Positions 32,579 to 41,031 of a stretch of DNA of 51,062 nucleotides are shown here, piece after piece (the stretch's first letter is position 1; every line of letters begins with the position of its first letter). This stretch comes from Pseudobacter sp. (lineage in GTDB: Bacteria; Bacteroidota; Bacteroidia; Chitinophagales; Chitinophagaceae): NCBI GenBank assembly GCA_017849455.1, contig JAFIGX010000017.1, positions 1 through 51,062 of the forward strand. Reading direction: 5' to 3'. The notes beneath the pieces were generated by a model. It saw only the letters and a program-made list of their open reading frames with translations, had not been told where the DNA came from and made no database searches. A program made the position numbers and the translations under genes.

Positions 32579-33577
32579 TTATTCTGTAATGATGATCTCA
32601 CCATCTTTGCGGACCACATGGAAATCATTGGTTGCTTCCAATGCTTCCAGTAGTACGTCGAGGTTATCATTGGGCATGATACCGCTGACCGTTTTATCGC
32701 TGATAGATGCATTGCCCAGCTTGATCTTTACGCCATATAGCTCTTCGATCTTTTCCAGTGCGGTAGATATGGGAGTTTTCTCGAAATAAAGTTTTTTATC
32801 GCGCCAGGCCAGCATTTCTTCTTTTCCCGGTTTCTTCTCCAATTGCCGGTTATTGAATTCCACGAAATCGCCCGGCTTCATATTGATTTGTTTGCCATCA
32901 CGTGTATGCAGGATCACACTGCCTTCCGTGAGCATCACATTGGTCTTGTCGGTCCTGTTCACCACGTTGAACTTGGTGCCTGTCACGATCACATCGAACT
33001 GATCGGTATGCACTACGAACCTGCTTTTGGAAGGGGTTTTGGCAACGTGGAAAAATGCTTCACCCTTTATCCATACTTCCCGCTCTACTCCCTGCTCCCA
33101 TCCTTTACTGTAGCGGATCTCACTGTTGGCGTTCAGCATTACTTTCGAGCCGTCGGGCAATTGCTGCTCACGCACTTCTCCATAAGCCGTATGGATGGAG
33201 GAGGAAGGACGATGGAGGAAGAGCAGGCCAGCCATGGCCACCAGTACCACTGCCGCTGCGGCCATCCACCAGCGTTGACGTACACGACGGGCATGGTTGC
33301 CCGCATACATCGGGACCACAACCGCTTCTTCCTGCTCATGGATCGTATCCATCAAACGCTGTTCTGCTGCAATTACCTGGTTCTCCGGTATTTGCCGCTC
33401 CTTCACCATGAGACTGTCCATATACTCCGTTGCTTCCGCTACAAGTGCCGCCTGGTGCGGATTGGCGGTCATCCATGTTTCCCATTCAAGCCTCTGCCTG
33501 TCATTGGTTTTGAAATACCACGACTGAAAGCGTTCGTCTGCTATGAGGTCTTCAATATTGAAAAAGTTTTTTTCCAT
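32579..33577 (-). CDS. FecR-family anti-sigma factor
   Basis: A 332-residue inner-membrane protein. Cytosolic N-terminus (1-104) would hold the sigma factor; one membrane helix (about 105-123, AAAAVVLVAMAGLLFLH); periplasmic FecR domain (about 130-225, VREQQLPDGSKVMLNANS); DUF4974 C-terminal domain (about 255-330) that contacts the STN domain of the receptor. It lies 191 bp upstream of the SusC-like gene on the same strand. Confidence 0.93.
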   Translation of the reverse strand: MEKNFFNIEDLIADERFQSWYFKTNDRQRLEWETWMTANPHQAALVAEATEYMDSLMVKERQIPENQVIAAEQRLMDTIHEQEEAVVVPMYAGNHARRVRQRWWMAAAAVVLVAMAGLLFLHRPSSSIHTAYGEVREQQLPDGSKVMLNANSEIRYSKGWEQGVEREVWIKGEAFFHVAKTPSKSRFVVHTDQFDVIVTGTKFNVVNRTDKTNVMLTEGSVILHTRDGKQINMKPGDFVEFNNRQLEKKPGKEEMLAWRDKKLYFEKTPISTALEKIEELYGVKIKLGNASISDKTVSGIMPNDNLDVLLEALEATNDFHVVRKDGEIIITE

Positions 33578-33710
33578 AGCTCAGCATTTATCCAGTTACA
33601 GGTGTCTAATAACGGGGTATTGTAATGAAGTTTTTTTTAAGTTTTTTTTCCGGTATATTGCTTTTCATCATTTTTACAGGTAGGTTTACTTGCTTGCTAT
33701 ACCATAACTA

Positions 33711-34295
33711 ATGGAAAAGCCCAACGATAATCATCAACTGGACATTCAGTACTGGCAATCCTTTTTGCAGGGCGACAAAGATGCCCTGGGCTGGCTTTTC
33801 CGTCGATACTACCCTGATCTGTTCAGGTATGGCCACAAGATATGCAACGATGCCGCCATGCTCGAAGATTGCATACAGGAGCTTTTCATCGAGATCTGGC
33901 AAAGCAGGAACCCGCCTCCATCCACCTCCATTAAAGCTTACCTGCTCAAAGCAATGAAGTACAAGCTACTGAAATTACTCAGAAAAAGGAACCAGACCAC
34001 ATTGCAGCCAACTCCCCAGGGCGCTAAGAACTTCGAGATCAGTTATGAAGATTTCATCATCGATCGCCAGGATGCCGACGATAAAGCAAAGAGAGTAGTG
34101 CTGGCCCTGAGCCAGCTCACCAACCGGCAAAAGGAGATCGTATACCTCAAATTCTATCAGAACCTGGGCTATGAGGAGATCAGTGAGATCATGAACATCA
34201 ATTACCAGGTAGCCCGCAACCTCCTGCACCAGGCAGTGAAAGCCATGAAAAAAATATTATTGCGGCACTATTGTATCTTTTCTTTTATGATTTAG
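33711..34295 (+). CDS. ECF RNA polymerase sigma factor (sigma-70 family)
   Basis: A 194-residue ECF sigma factor. Region 2 (about 20-65) with WLFRRYYPDLFRYGHKI and EDCIQELFIEIWQ; region 4 (about 125-180) with LTNRQKEIVYLKFYQNLGYEEISEIM. It is divergent from fecR across a 133-bp spacer, whereas sigma and fecR usually run in one direction in such loci. It most likely turns on the SusC/D operon when the receptor is loaded. Confidence 0.93.
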   Translation: MEKPNDNHQLDIQYWQSFLQGDKDALGWLFRRYYPDLFRYGHKICNDAAMLEDCIQELFIEIWQSRNPPPSTSIKAYLLKAMKYKLLKLLRKRNQTTLQPTPQGAKNFEISYEDFIIDRQDADDKAKRVVLALSQLTNRQKEIVYLKFYQNLGYEEISEIMNINYQVARNLLHQAVKAMKKILLRHYCIFSFMI

Positions 34296-34393
34296 GCATT
34301 GGACGCAATCGTTTGAATCGTCCGCAATACGTGTCCCTGCTGCCTTTCTTTAATTATTAACTCGTTGGACATCATCTATTTTCCCGAATTTTC

Positions 34394-34426
34394 TTTGCGG
34401 AATATTGGAAATAGCTGCTAATTTCG
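34394..34426 (+). promoter_or_regulatory. Promoter candidate of the NagB-deacetylase gene
   Basis: TTTG (34394-34397), 21 bases, TAATTTCG (34419-34426), which is one base off TAnnTTTG. The leader would be about 20-25 bases. Confidence 0.4.
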
Positions 34427-34451
34427 TGCAACTTCAAAAAATTCTATCCGT

Positions 34452-36353
34452 ATGGTTGATTCTTTCGAGAAAATCCCGGTTGGGATATTCCCTGATCTTA
34501 AGCAAGGCTCTCTGTCGGTAGCAAAAGAAATTGCCGGCCTTATACGCAGTAAGCAAGCCGCCGGCGCCAGTTGTGTGCTCGGCCTGGCCACAGGGTCTAC
34601 ACCTAAATCATTGTATGCAGAGCTTGTACGCATGCATAAAGAAGAAGGACTGAGCTTCCGGAACGTGATCACTTTCAACCTCGATGAATATTATCCTATC
34701 GAGCACGATGCCCTGCAAAGCTATAACCGCTTCATGCATGTGCAGTTGTTCGATCATATCGATATCGATCCTGCCAATATCCATATCCCCGATGGCGAGA
34801 CCATCAAAGAAAATATCAAAGCGCACTGCCTAGAGTATGAACGGAAGATAGAAGAAGCAGGAGGCATCGATCTCCAGGTCCTCGGTATCGGCAATAACGG
34901 CCATATCGGTTTCAATGAACCTGGTTCCAGCATTTATTCCCGCACGCGGCTGGTGACGCTCGACAATTCAACCCGTATCGCCAACTCGTACGAGTTCGCT
35001 ACTATTTCGCAGGTACCCCGGCTGGCCATCACCATGGGCATCAGCACCATCCTCAAAGCGAAACGCATTGTGCTCATGGCCTGGGGACCGGCCAAAGCGC
35101 CCGTAGTTCAGAAATCGGTGGAAGGCCATGTGGATGAGCAGATCCCGGCTTCCCTTCTGCAACAGCACAATGATTGCTCCTTCGTGCTCGATGAAGCGGC
35201 AGCGGCCGAGCTTACCCGTTACAAATCGCCCTGGCTTACCGGTGATACTGAATGGACGCCCAAGATGGTCCGTAAGGCCGTAGTGAATATGGCCCTTAAG
35301 GTCGGCAAGCCGATCCTCAGTTTAACGAATAATGATTACCGTGATAATGGCCTTAGCGATCTGCTGGTGGAGCAAGGCGATGCCTACGAGATCAACCTGC
35401 AGGTCTATTATATGATGCGCGACACCATCACGGGCTGGCCCGGCGGCAAGCCCAATGCCAACCTGCCCAACCATCCCGAACGCAGTGAGCCCTATCCCAA
35501 ACGCTGTATCATTTTTTCCCCGCACCCCGATGATGATATCATTTCCATGGGCGGCACTTTCCAGCGCCTGCACGACCAGGGGCATGATGTGCATGTTGCC
35601 TACCAGACTTCCGGCAACATCGCCGTCACCGATGAATTCGTGACACGCTTCATGGATTTTGCAGTAGGGTTCGAAGAGATGTTCACGATCGACAGCAGGA
35701 AATCGAATGAGATACTGCAACAGGCAAGGGCCTATCTCAGGAATAAAAAATCGAATGAGATCGATACGCCCGAGATCAGGGCCATCAAAGGACTGATCCG
35801 CCGTTGTGAAGCAAAAGCGACCTGTCGCTACGTTGGCATCAAAGAAACCAATTATCATTTCCAGAACCTGCCTTTTTACGAGACCGGCACCATCGAGAAA
35901 AAACCGATGGGGGAAGAAGATGTGCTGCTCACTGTTGAATTGCTGCGCAGTATCAAACCGCACCAGATCTATTGCGCCGGCGACCTGGCCGATCCGCATG
36001 GAACGCACAAGGTATGCCTCGACATCGTATTCGAAGCCATGCGCCGCCTGAAAGCTGCCGGCGATCCCTGGGTAAAGGATTGCTGGATATGGCTCTACAA
36101 AGGCGCCTGGCAGGAATGGGATATCAGCGAGATAGAGATGGCCATTCCCATGAGCCCCGACCAGGTAATGAAGAAAAGATATGGGATCTTTATCCACCAG
36201 TCGCAAAAAGACATGGTCCCATTTCAGGGTAGTGATGCCCGTGAGTTCTGGCAACGCGCCGAAGACAGGAATGCGAATACGGCCAATTTGTATGCGCAGC
36301 TAGGATTGACGAAGTATGCGGCGATGGAAGCGTTTGTGAGATGGCATTATTAG
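34452..36353 (+). CDS. nagB: Glucosamine-6-phosphate deaminase fused to a PIG-L/LmbE-type deacetylase domain
   Basis: A 633-residue fusion. Residues 1-265 are NagB: glucosamine 6-phosphate to fructose 6-phosphate + ammonia, with LATGSTP, FNLDEYYP and GIGNNGHIGFNEPG (His and Glu of the catalytic set present; Asn replaces the E. coli Asp141, as in many NagB). Residues about 350-600 are a PIG-L/LmbE-like Zn-dependent deacetylase, with SPHPDDDIISMGG and the third ligand in DPHGTHK. The C-terminal domain could remove acetyl groups from GlcNAc-type substrates and feed the first domain; this is inferred. No nagA is seen in the window. Confidence 0.92.
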   Translation: MVDSFEKIPVGIFPDLKQGSLSVAKEIAGLIRSKQAAGASCVLGLATGSTPKSLYAELVRMHKEEGLSFRNVITFNLDEYYPIEHDALQSYNRFMHVQLFDHIDIDPANIHIPDGETIKENIKAHCLEYERKIEEAGGIDLQVLGIGNNGHIGFNEPGSSIYSRTRLVTLDNSTRIANSYEFATISQVPRLAITMGISTILKAKRIVLMAWGPAKAPVVQKSVEGHVDEQIPASLLQQHNDCSFVLDEAAAAELTRYKSPWLTGDTEWTPKMVRKAVVNMALKVGKPILSLTNNDYRDNGLSDLLVEQGDAYEINLQVYYMMRDTITGWPGGKPNANLPNHPERSEPYPKRCIIFSPHPDDDIISMGGTFQRLHDQGHDVHVAYQTSGNIAVTDEFVTRFMDFAVGFEEMFTIDSRKSNEILQQARAYLRNKKSNEIDTPEIRAIKGLIRRCEAKATCRYVGIKETNYHFQNLPFYETGTIEKKPMGEEDVLLTVELLRSIKPHQIYCAGDLADPHGTHKVCLDIVFEAMRRLKAAGDPWVKDCWIWLYKGAWQEWDISEIEMAIPMSPDQVMKKRYGIFIHQSQKDMVPFQGSDAREFWQRAEDRNANTANLYAQLGLTKYAAMEAFVRWHY

Positions 36354-36401
36354 TGTTGGTCAGAAAGCCCGTATTCCTTGTCGATCTCGGTGATGATTTT
36401 T

Positions 36402-37559
36402 TTATAAACTCTTCACGATACCCAATTCCAGCCCTCTCAGTTCAGCCAGCCCGCGTAACCTGCCGATCGCCGAATAGCCGGGGTTGGTCTTCTTCTTCAG
36501 GTCGTCGAGCATTTGATGGCCGTGGTCGGGTCGCATTGGGATGCCTGAATTTCGTTTATTCATTACCGATACAATTTCTTTTACAACACTGTACATATCC
36601 ACATCGCCTTCGAGGTGATTGGCTTCGTAAAAATTCCCTTCTGCATCGCGTTGTGTACTGCGGAGATGGATGAAGTGTATTCTTTCTCCCAGTCTTTTCA
36701 CCATGCCCGGCAGGTCATTGTCGGCCCGCACACCAAAAGAGCCGGTGCAAAAGCAAAGGCCATTGGCTTTGGAGGGAACAGCTTTGAACAGGGCCTGCAC
36801 ATCGGCTTCAGTGCTTACCACACGCGGTAAACCAAAGATGGGGTAAGGGGGATCGTCGGGATGGATGGCGAGCTGCACACCCACTTCTTCTGCCACCGGT
36901 GCTATCTGTTGCAGGAAAAAAATAAGATGCTGCTGCAATTTGGGAGCGTCGATCCTTGCATAAGCATCGAGTGCCTGTTGGAATTGCTGCACGGTGAAAC
37001 TCTCTTCCGATCCGGGCAGTCCGGCGATAATATTTTTCTGCAGGATGGTCTTTTCTTCAGCGCTCATGCCGTCGAATTTCTTCCGGGCACGACCGAGCTC
37101 TTCCGCCGAATATTCATTCTTTGCGCCGGTGCGTTGCAGGATGAACGTATCGAAAGCCATATAGGCAGCCCGTTCGAAGCGGAGGGCTTTGGAACCGTCT
37201 TCTACCGTATAGGCCAGGTCGGTGCGCGTCCAGTCGAGCACCGGCATGAAGTTATAGGTAACGATATGGATACCGCATCGGGCCAGGTTGCGGATACTTT
37301 GTTTATAGTGCTCGATGTATTGCAGGTAATTGCCTTGCTGAGTTTTGATATGCTCATGTACCGGGATGCTTTCCACTACATTCCAGCGAAGACCTGCGGC
37401 TTCGATGGTGTTCTTACGCTGCATGATCTCTTCCACTGTCCATATCTCGCCATTAGGAATATGATGCAGGGCTGTTACAATGCCGGTGGCGCCTGCCTGG
37501 CGGATATCCGATAAACTGACGGGGTCATTGGGGCCAAACCAACGGAAGGATTGTTCCAT
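36402..37559 (-). CDS. uxuA: Mannonate dehydratase
   Basis: A 385-residue enzyme of glucuronate catabolism: D-mannonate to 2-keto-3-deoxygluconate + water. The start [16 protein letters not shown] is the standard UxuA N-terminus; the frame is open 25 codons further upstream. Motifs: [49 protein letters not shown] and MRPDHGH. It is downstream of uxaA on the same strand with a LacI-type box between them. Convergent with nagB. Confidence 0.94.
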   Translation of the reverse strand: MEQSFRWFGPNDPVSLSDIRQAGATGIVTALHHIPNGEIWTVEEIMQRKNTIEAAGLRWNVVESIPVHEHIKTQQGNYLQYIEHYKQSIRNLARCGIHIVTYNFMPVLDWTRTDLAYTVEDGSKALRFERAAYMAFDTFILQRTGAKNEYSAEELGRARKKFDGMSAEEKTILQKNIIAGLPGSEESFTVQQFQQALDAYARIDAPKLQQHLIFFLQQIAPVAEEVGVQLAIHPDDPPYPIFGLPRVVSTEADVQALFKAVPSKANGLCFCTGSFGVRADNDLPGMVKRLGERIHFIHLRSTQRDAEGNFYEANHLEGDVDMYSVVKEIVSVMNKRNSGIPMRPDHGHQMLDDLKKKTNPGYSAIGRLRGLAELRGLELGIVKSL

Positions 37560-37692
37560 GAGGGGTACTGCGCCTTTCGTGCTCATTTGCTGCAAAGATT
37601 TGAAAGATGATGGTTGAAATTTTACCGGCTGCAAGATAAAGGTTGAAGTACTTCCTGCAAGCGGTTGGAAGAATTTGTTTCAGGCAAAACAC

Positions 37693-37705
37693 GAAAACGT
37701 TTACG
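37693..37705. promoter_or_regulatory. LacI-type operator candidate upstream of uxuA
   Basis: GAAAACGTTTACG, with the core AAAACGTTT centred on CG, is typical of GalR/LacI-family operators. It lies 134 bases upstream of the uxuA start. A near-identical GAAAACGTTTGC occurs at 39809. No LacI-family gene is in the window. Confidence 0.45.
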
Positions 37706-37745
37706 TAGCGTTTCCATGATTCGCAGCTCTTTGCATCACACTTGC

Positions 37746-39404
37746 TTACAGTGATACGCCCCTTCTCCACGGAATAAAATCGTCCTGGCCCAGGGTCACT
37801 GCCTTTGGTTGAACATTGCCGCTGGCCGCTTCGATGATATAGTCCATGATCCTTGCGGCCACCTGGGGAATGGTTTCTTTTCCTTCGATGATAGTGCCGC
37901 AATTGATATCCATGATATCGGGCATCTTCTCGAAGATCCTGGTATTGGTGGCCAGTTTGATGACTGGTGCAATAGGATTGCCGGTGGGTGTGCCCAGTCC
38001 GGTGGTGAAGAGTACAAGATTGGCGCCTGCTCCTACTTCGGCCGTGGTGCTTTCCACATCATTGCCAGGCGTGCATAAAAGATTGAGCCCCGGTTTAGCC
38101 ACCCGTTCGGGATAATCCAGCACATCGGTGATGGGTGAAGTGCCGCCTTTTTTGGCTGCTCCGGCCGATTTGATGGCATCGGTGATCAGCCCGTCGCGAA
38201 TATTACCCGGCGAAGGGTTGGCATAGAAGCCCGAACCCAATGCTTCTGCCCGTGCATTATAATTACGCATGAGGTCCATGAATTTCTCAGCCATGGCCTC
38301 ATCTACACACCGGTCGCTCAGTTCCTGCTCCACCCCGCAAAGCTCAGGGAATTCCGACAGGATCACAGAAGCGCCCAGCGTAACGAGAATATCCGAAACA
38401 TAGCCTACGGCCGGGTTGGCGGAGATGCCGGAGAAACCGTCGGAGCCGCCGCATTCCAGTCCAATGCAAAGTTTCGATAGTGGCGCCGGACGGCGTTCAC
38501 ATTCATTGGCTTTCATGAGGCCGGTAAATGTTTTCCTGATGGCCTTATTCAACAACTGGTTCTCCGTACCCTCTTTTTGTTGTTCCAGTACGATCAGGGG
38601 TTTGCTGAAATGAGGATCGCGTTTGAGGATCTCACGTTTAAGGATACTTGCCTGCGCATGTTGACAACCCAGGCTCAGCACGGTGGCTCCTGCTACGTTG
38701 GGATGTGTTATGTAGCCCGCGAGCAGGCCACAGAGCGCGTCTGCATCGAGGCGGGTGCCGCCGCAGCCCATTTCATGATTGAGGAATTTGATCCCGTCTA
38801 CACGGGGAAATACCTTGCTTTGATCCTTTTCGGTATATACTTCTGAAAATTCTGCGTGGAGGATCTCTTCTTCCGATCTGCCCGATCGATACATGCCGAT
38901 CAGCCGGTCCACATCACTATCGAATGCCTTCACTTTACTATATCCCAGTTTATCGATCAGCGCTTCTTTCAATACTTCCACATTGCGGTTCTCACAGAAT
39001 ACCAATGGTATCACGATCCAGTAATTGGCTGTTCCCACAGAACCATCGGGCCTGTGAAAGCCCATGATTGTCCTTTCTTTCCACTTAGAGGCATCCGGCT
39101 TTTCCCATTCGAGTTTGCGCTTACCCAGGGTAAAGCCCTGCGTAGCATGATGAATATTATTGATGGTAACGGCGCCGCCTTTCGGGATATCGCTGTCGGC
39201 CTTGCCTACCAGCACGCCATACATATAAATATTATCGCCGGGAGATAATGGTTCAAGCGAGAATTTATGTTTCCCCGCAATATTATCGATCAGTGGAAAT
39301 GATTGGCCCTGGAGCTTGATGGTACTTCCCTTGGGAAGATCCTGTAAAGCAACCATTATATTGTCGGAGGGATGTATCTGGAGGTATTTGTGCGTATCCT
39401 GCAT
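37746..39404 (-). CDS. uxaA: Altronate dehydratase (UxaA family)
   Basis: A 552-residue enzyme of galacturonate catabolism: D-altronate to 2-keto-3-deoxygluconate + water. N-terminal SAF domain (about 1-95), then the UxaA/GarD catalytic part with GFHRPDGSVGTANYW, EMGCGGTRLDADALCG, LGCQHAQ, GLECGGSDGFSG and NCGTIIEG. Next to uxuA, so the two hexuronate branches that meet at 2-keto-3-deoxygluconate are encoded together. Confidence 0.93.
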   Translation of the reverse strand: MQDTHKYLQIHPSDNIMVALQDLPKGSTIKLQGQSFPLIDNIAGKHKFSLEPLSPGDNIYMYGVLVGKADSDIPKGGAVTINNIHHATQGFTLGKRKLEWEKPDASKWKERTIMGFHRPDGSVGTANYWIVIPLVFCENRNVEVLKEALIDKLGYSKVKAFDSDVDRLIGMYRSGRSEEEILHAEFSEVYTEKDQSKVFPRVDGIKFLNHEMGCGGTRLDADALCGLLAGYITHPNVAGATVLSLGCQHAQASILKREILKRDPHFSKPLIVLEQQKEGTENQLLNKAIRKTFTGLMKANECERRPAPLSKLCIGLECGGSDGFSGISANPAVGYVSDILVTLGASVILSEFPELCGVEQELSDRCVDEAMAEKFMDLMRNYNARAEALGSGFYANPSPGNIRDGLITDAIKSAGAAKKGGTSPITDVLDYPERVAKPGLNLLCTPGNDVESTTAEVGAGANLVLFTTGLGTPTGNPIAPVIKLATNTRIFEKMPDIMDINCGTIIEGKETIPQVAARIMDYIIEAASGNVQPKAVTLGQDDFIPWRRGVSL

Positions 39405-39558
39405 AGTTTTTTAAGTTTCTCACCTGTTCTGCATTCATGCTTTACCCCATTCCTGCAAAAACAGCACAAGCAATTGTATAAATAGGTCTACAAATAAATA
39501 AATATCAACGACTTGAAAATTTCCTGCCATTGACATAATAATAAGCTAGATTGGCAAT

Positions 39559-39657
39559 ATGTATAAAATCCGCAAAGTTCCCCGTAGTAAAATGACGAAC
39601 AATCGTTTGCGTGATCTGGCTGTAGCTTCAGCGATTTCCCAGCTCATTATACATTAG
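39559..39657 (+). CDS. Possible 32-residue basic peptide
   Basis: ATG to TAG frame beginning MYKIRKVPRSKM and ending ASAISQLIIH. It is basic, has no signal peptide or membrane helix, and no family is recognised. It may be a small regulatory peptide, a remnant, or chance. Confidence 0.15.
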   Translation: MYKIRKVPRSKMTNNRLRDLAVASAISQLIIH

Positions 39658-39808
39658 TGCTGAGTGCAATAAAGGAAAATCCTCCCAAATCGATAGCTAA
39701 TAGCCCCGCCTGTTCCCGGCGTCGGCGCCCAAAGTCCGAAACTCGCATTTGCATAAAGACTAATCGTTGTTAGTATCAACGTTTATAAGTAGTTACGTGG
39801 TAGTTTCC

Positions 39809-39820
39809 GAAAACGTTTGC
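39809..39820. promoter_or_regulatory. LacI-type operator candidate in the uxaA-AraC spacer
   Basis: GAAAACGTTTGC; core AAAACGTTT as in the box at 37693. It overlaps the second copy of TTTGCATAAA. It is 405 bases upstream of uxaA and 235 bases upstream of the AraC gene. Confidence 0.45.
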
Positions 39821-40054
39821 ATAAAAAAAGTGAGGTATAAAGCATTCCTCTCTGGCAAAAAATTTTTCAATTTGTAATGAATAACGAGAGCGATTAAGCT
39901 AATTGAAAGCTTGCCAGCGATTGCATCCAAATTCCTGCTTAGGAGATCTCACTGGTTAATGGTTCTGGCCATCCGGCCGCGGTAGGAGTAGATCGGTCTT
40001 GGCATTGCTACTATGCGTTTAGCTTATTATAGTTAACACATAAAACCCGTATGA

Positions 40055-40921
40055 ATGAGACCTCAACTTCTTAAAGTGTCAAAAGGACCGCGCCACTCTT
40101 TCAGTATGCGGCAGGATATTGTTCCCTATATCAATAACCGTTGGCATTATCACCCGGAGATCGAGTTGATCCATTTCAAAAAAGGAGAAGGCACTCAGTT
40201 CATAGGCGACAATATCAGAAGGTTCAAATCCGGAGATATTGTGCTGGTCGGCTCCCAGCTACCCCACTACTGGCGCTTCGACGACATGTATTTCGAAGAG
40301 AACTGCAAGTTGCAGGCAGATGTCCGCGTAGCACATTTCTGCGAAAATTTCTGGGGCGATCAATTCCTGCAACTACCCGAAAATATCAATATCAAAACTG
40401 CGCTGGAAAAAGCGCGGAGAGGATTGCAGATCACCGGCAGGACCCGCCAGAGAGTGGCCGAGCTTATGGAGCATTTGCTGCATTCCGACGGAACGCAACG
40501 CATCATGCTCCTGATGGAAGCCCTCAATACCATCGCCGAATGCAAACAGCTCACCACCCTCTCGTCCATAGGCTTCAAACATGATATGGTAGAAGCCGAG
40601 AACGACCGCGTGAACGCTATTTACGATTATTCCCTGAAGAATTTCAAACGCAAGATCCAGCTCGAAGAGATCGCCGCCGTAGCCAATATCAGCCCCAATT
40701 CATTCTGCCGTTATTTTAAATCCAGGACACGCAAGACCTATTCACAGTTCCTGATCGAGATCAGGGTTGGACAAGCCTGCAAGCTCCTGATCGAAAATAA
40801 CCTGAGCATCAAACAGCTTTGCTACGAAAGCGGCTTCAATAATTTCACGAGCTTCCATAAGTATTTCAAACTGATCACGGGCAAAAGCCCGCTATGCTAT
40901 CAGAAAGAGTTCATGGCGTAA
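40055..40921 (+). CDS. AraC-family transcriptional regulator with cupin domain
   Basis: A 288-residue regulator. Residues about 15-85 are an N-terminal cupin-like sensor (NRWHYHPEIELIHF, GDIVLVGSQLPHYW) and residues about 185-285 an AraC-type double helix-turn-helix (IQLEEIAAVANISPNSFCRYFK and SGFNNFTSFHKYFKLITGKSP). It sits at the centre of the sugar-acid and glycosidase cluster and precedes the GH36 gene by 110 bp, so it is the natural candidate to control it. Confidence 0.92.
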   Translation: MRPQLLKVSKGPRHSFSMRQDIVPYINNRWHYHPEIELIHFKKGEGTQFIGDNIRRFKSGDIVLVGSQLPHYWRFDDMYFEENCKLQADVRVAHFCENFWGDQFLQLPENINIKTALEKARRGLQITGRTRQRVAELMEHLLHSDGTQRIMLLMEALNTIAECKQLTTLSSIGFKHDMVEAENDRVNAIYDYSLKNFKRKIQLEEIAAVANISPNSFCRYFKSRTRKTYSQFLIEIRVGQACKLLIENNLSIKQLCYESGFNNFTSFHKYFKLITGKSPLCYQKEFMA

Positions 40922-40936
40922 AGGAGAGCCCGCCAA

Positions 40937-41026
40937 AATAAATGAATGAATAGACAAATCCCTGCACAATGCCCATGCCGCAATGACATTTATTTGTCTG
41001 CCGAATTGTATATCCATTCATTTATT
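40937..41026. promoter_or_regulatory. Nested inverted repeats upstream of the GH36 gene
   Basis: Outer arms AATAAATGAATG (40937-40948) and CATTCATTTATT (41015-41026); inner arms AGACAAAT (40952-40959) and ATTTGTCT (40992-40999). The inner arm centres are 40 bp apart. The structure ends 5 bases before the ATG. It may be an operator for the adjacent AraC protein or an mRNA leader structure. Confidence 0.5.
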
Positions 41027-41031
41027 GTTTT

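Larger units (their letters stand above)
39405..40054. other. 650-bp spacer between uxaA and the AraC gene
   Basis: This is the longest gene-free stretch. It holds a 32-codon frame (39559-39657), a CGTTG/CAACG inverted repeat (39765-39781), the decamer TTTGCATAAA twice (39748-39757 and 39816-39825), and a LacI-type box at 39809-39820. No tRNA, known riboswitch or terminator was recognised. It must contain the promoters of both flanking genes. Confidence 0.7.

Noticed and set aside
32401..32581. Direct repeat AATGATCGTTA flanking the fecR-SusC spacer
   Set aside because: Eleven bases at both ends of the spacer, but one copy overlaps the fecR end and no inserted element is visible between them; likely coincidence.
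34301..34323. GGACG/CGTCC hairpin after the sigma factor gene as a terminator
   Set aside because: Only 5 bp of stem with a 13-base loop and no T-run; too weak to list.
34452..35250. Missing catalytic Asp in NagB (Asn in GNNGH)
   Set aside because: Asn at this position is, from memory, common in active NagB enzymes outside the enterobacteria, so it is not evidence for an inactive protein.
35322..36254. Frame of 310 codons opposite the nagB fusion gene
   Set aside because: Covers the conserved deacetylase domain on the other strand; no independent start signal or motif.
39405..40054. tRNA or known riboswitch in the long spacer
   Set aside because: No cloverleaf, acceptor pairing or riboswitch core could be built from the sequence by eye.
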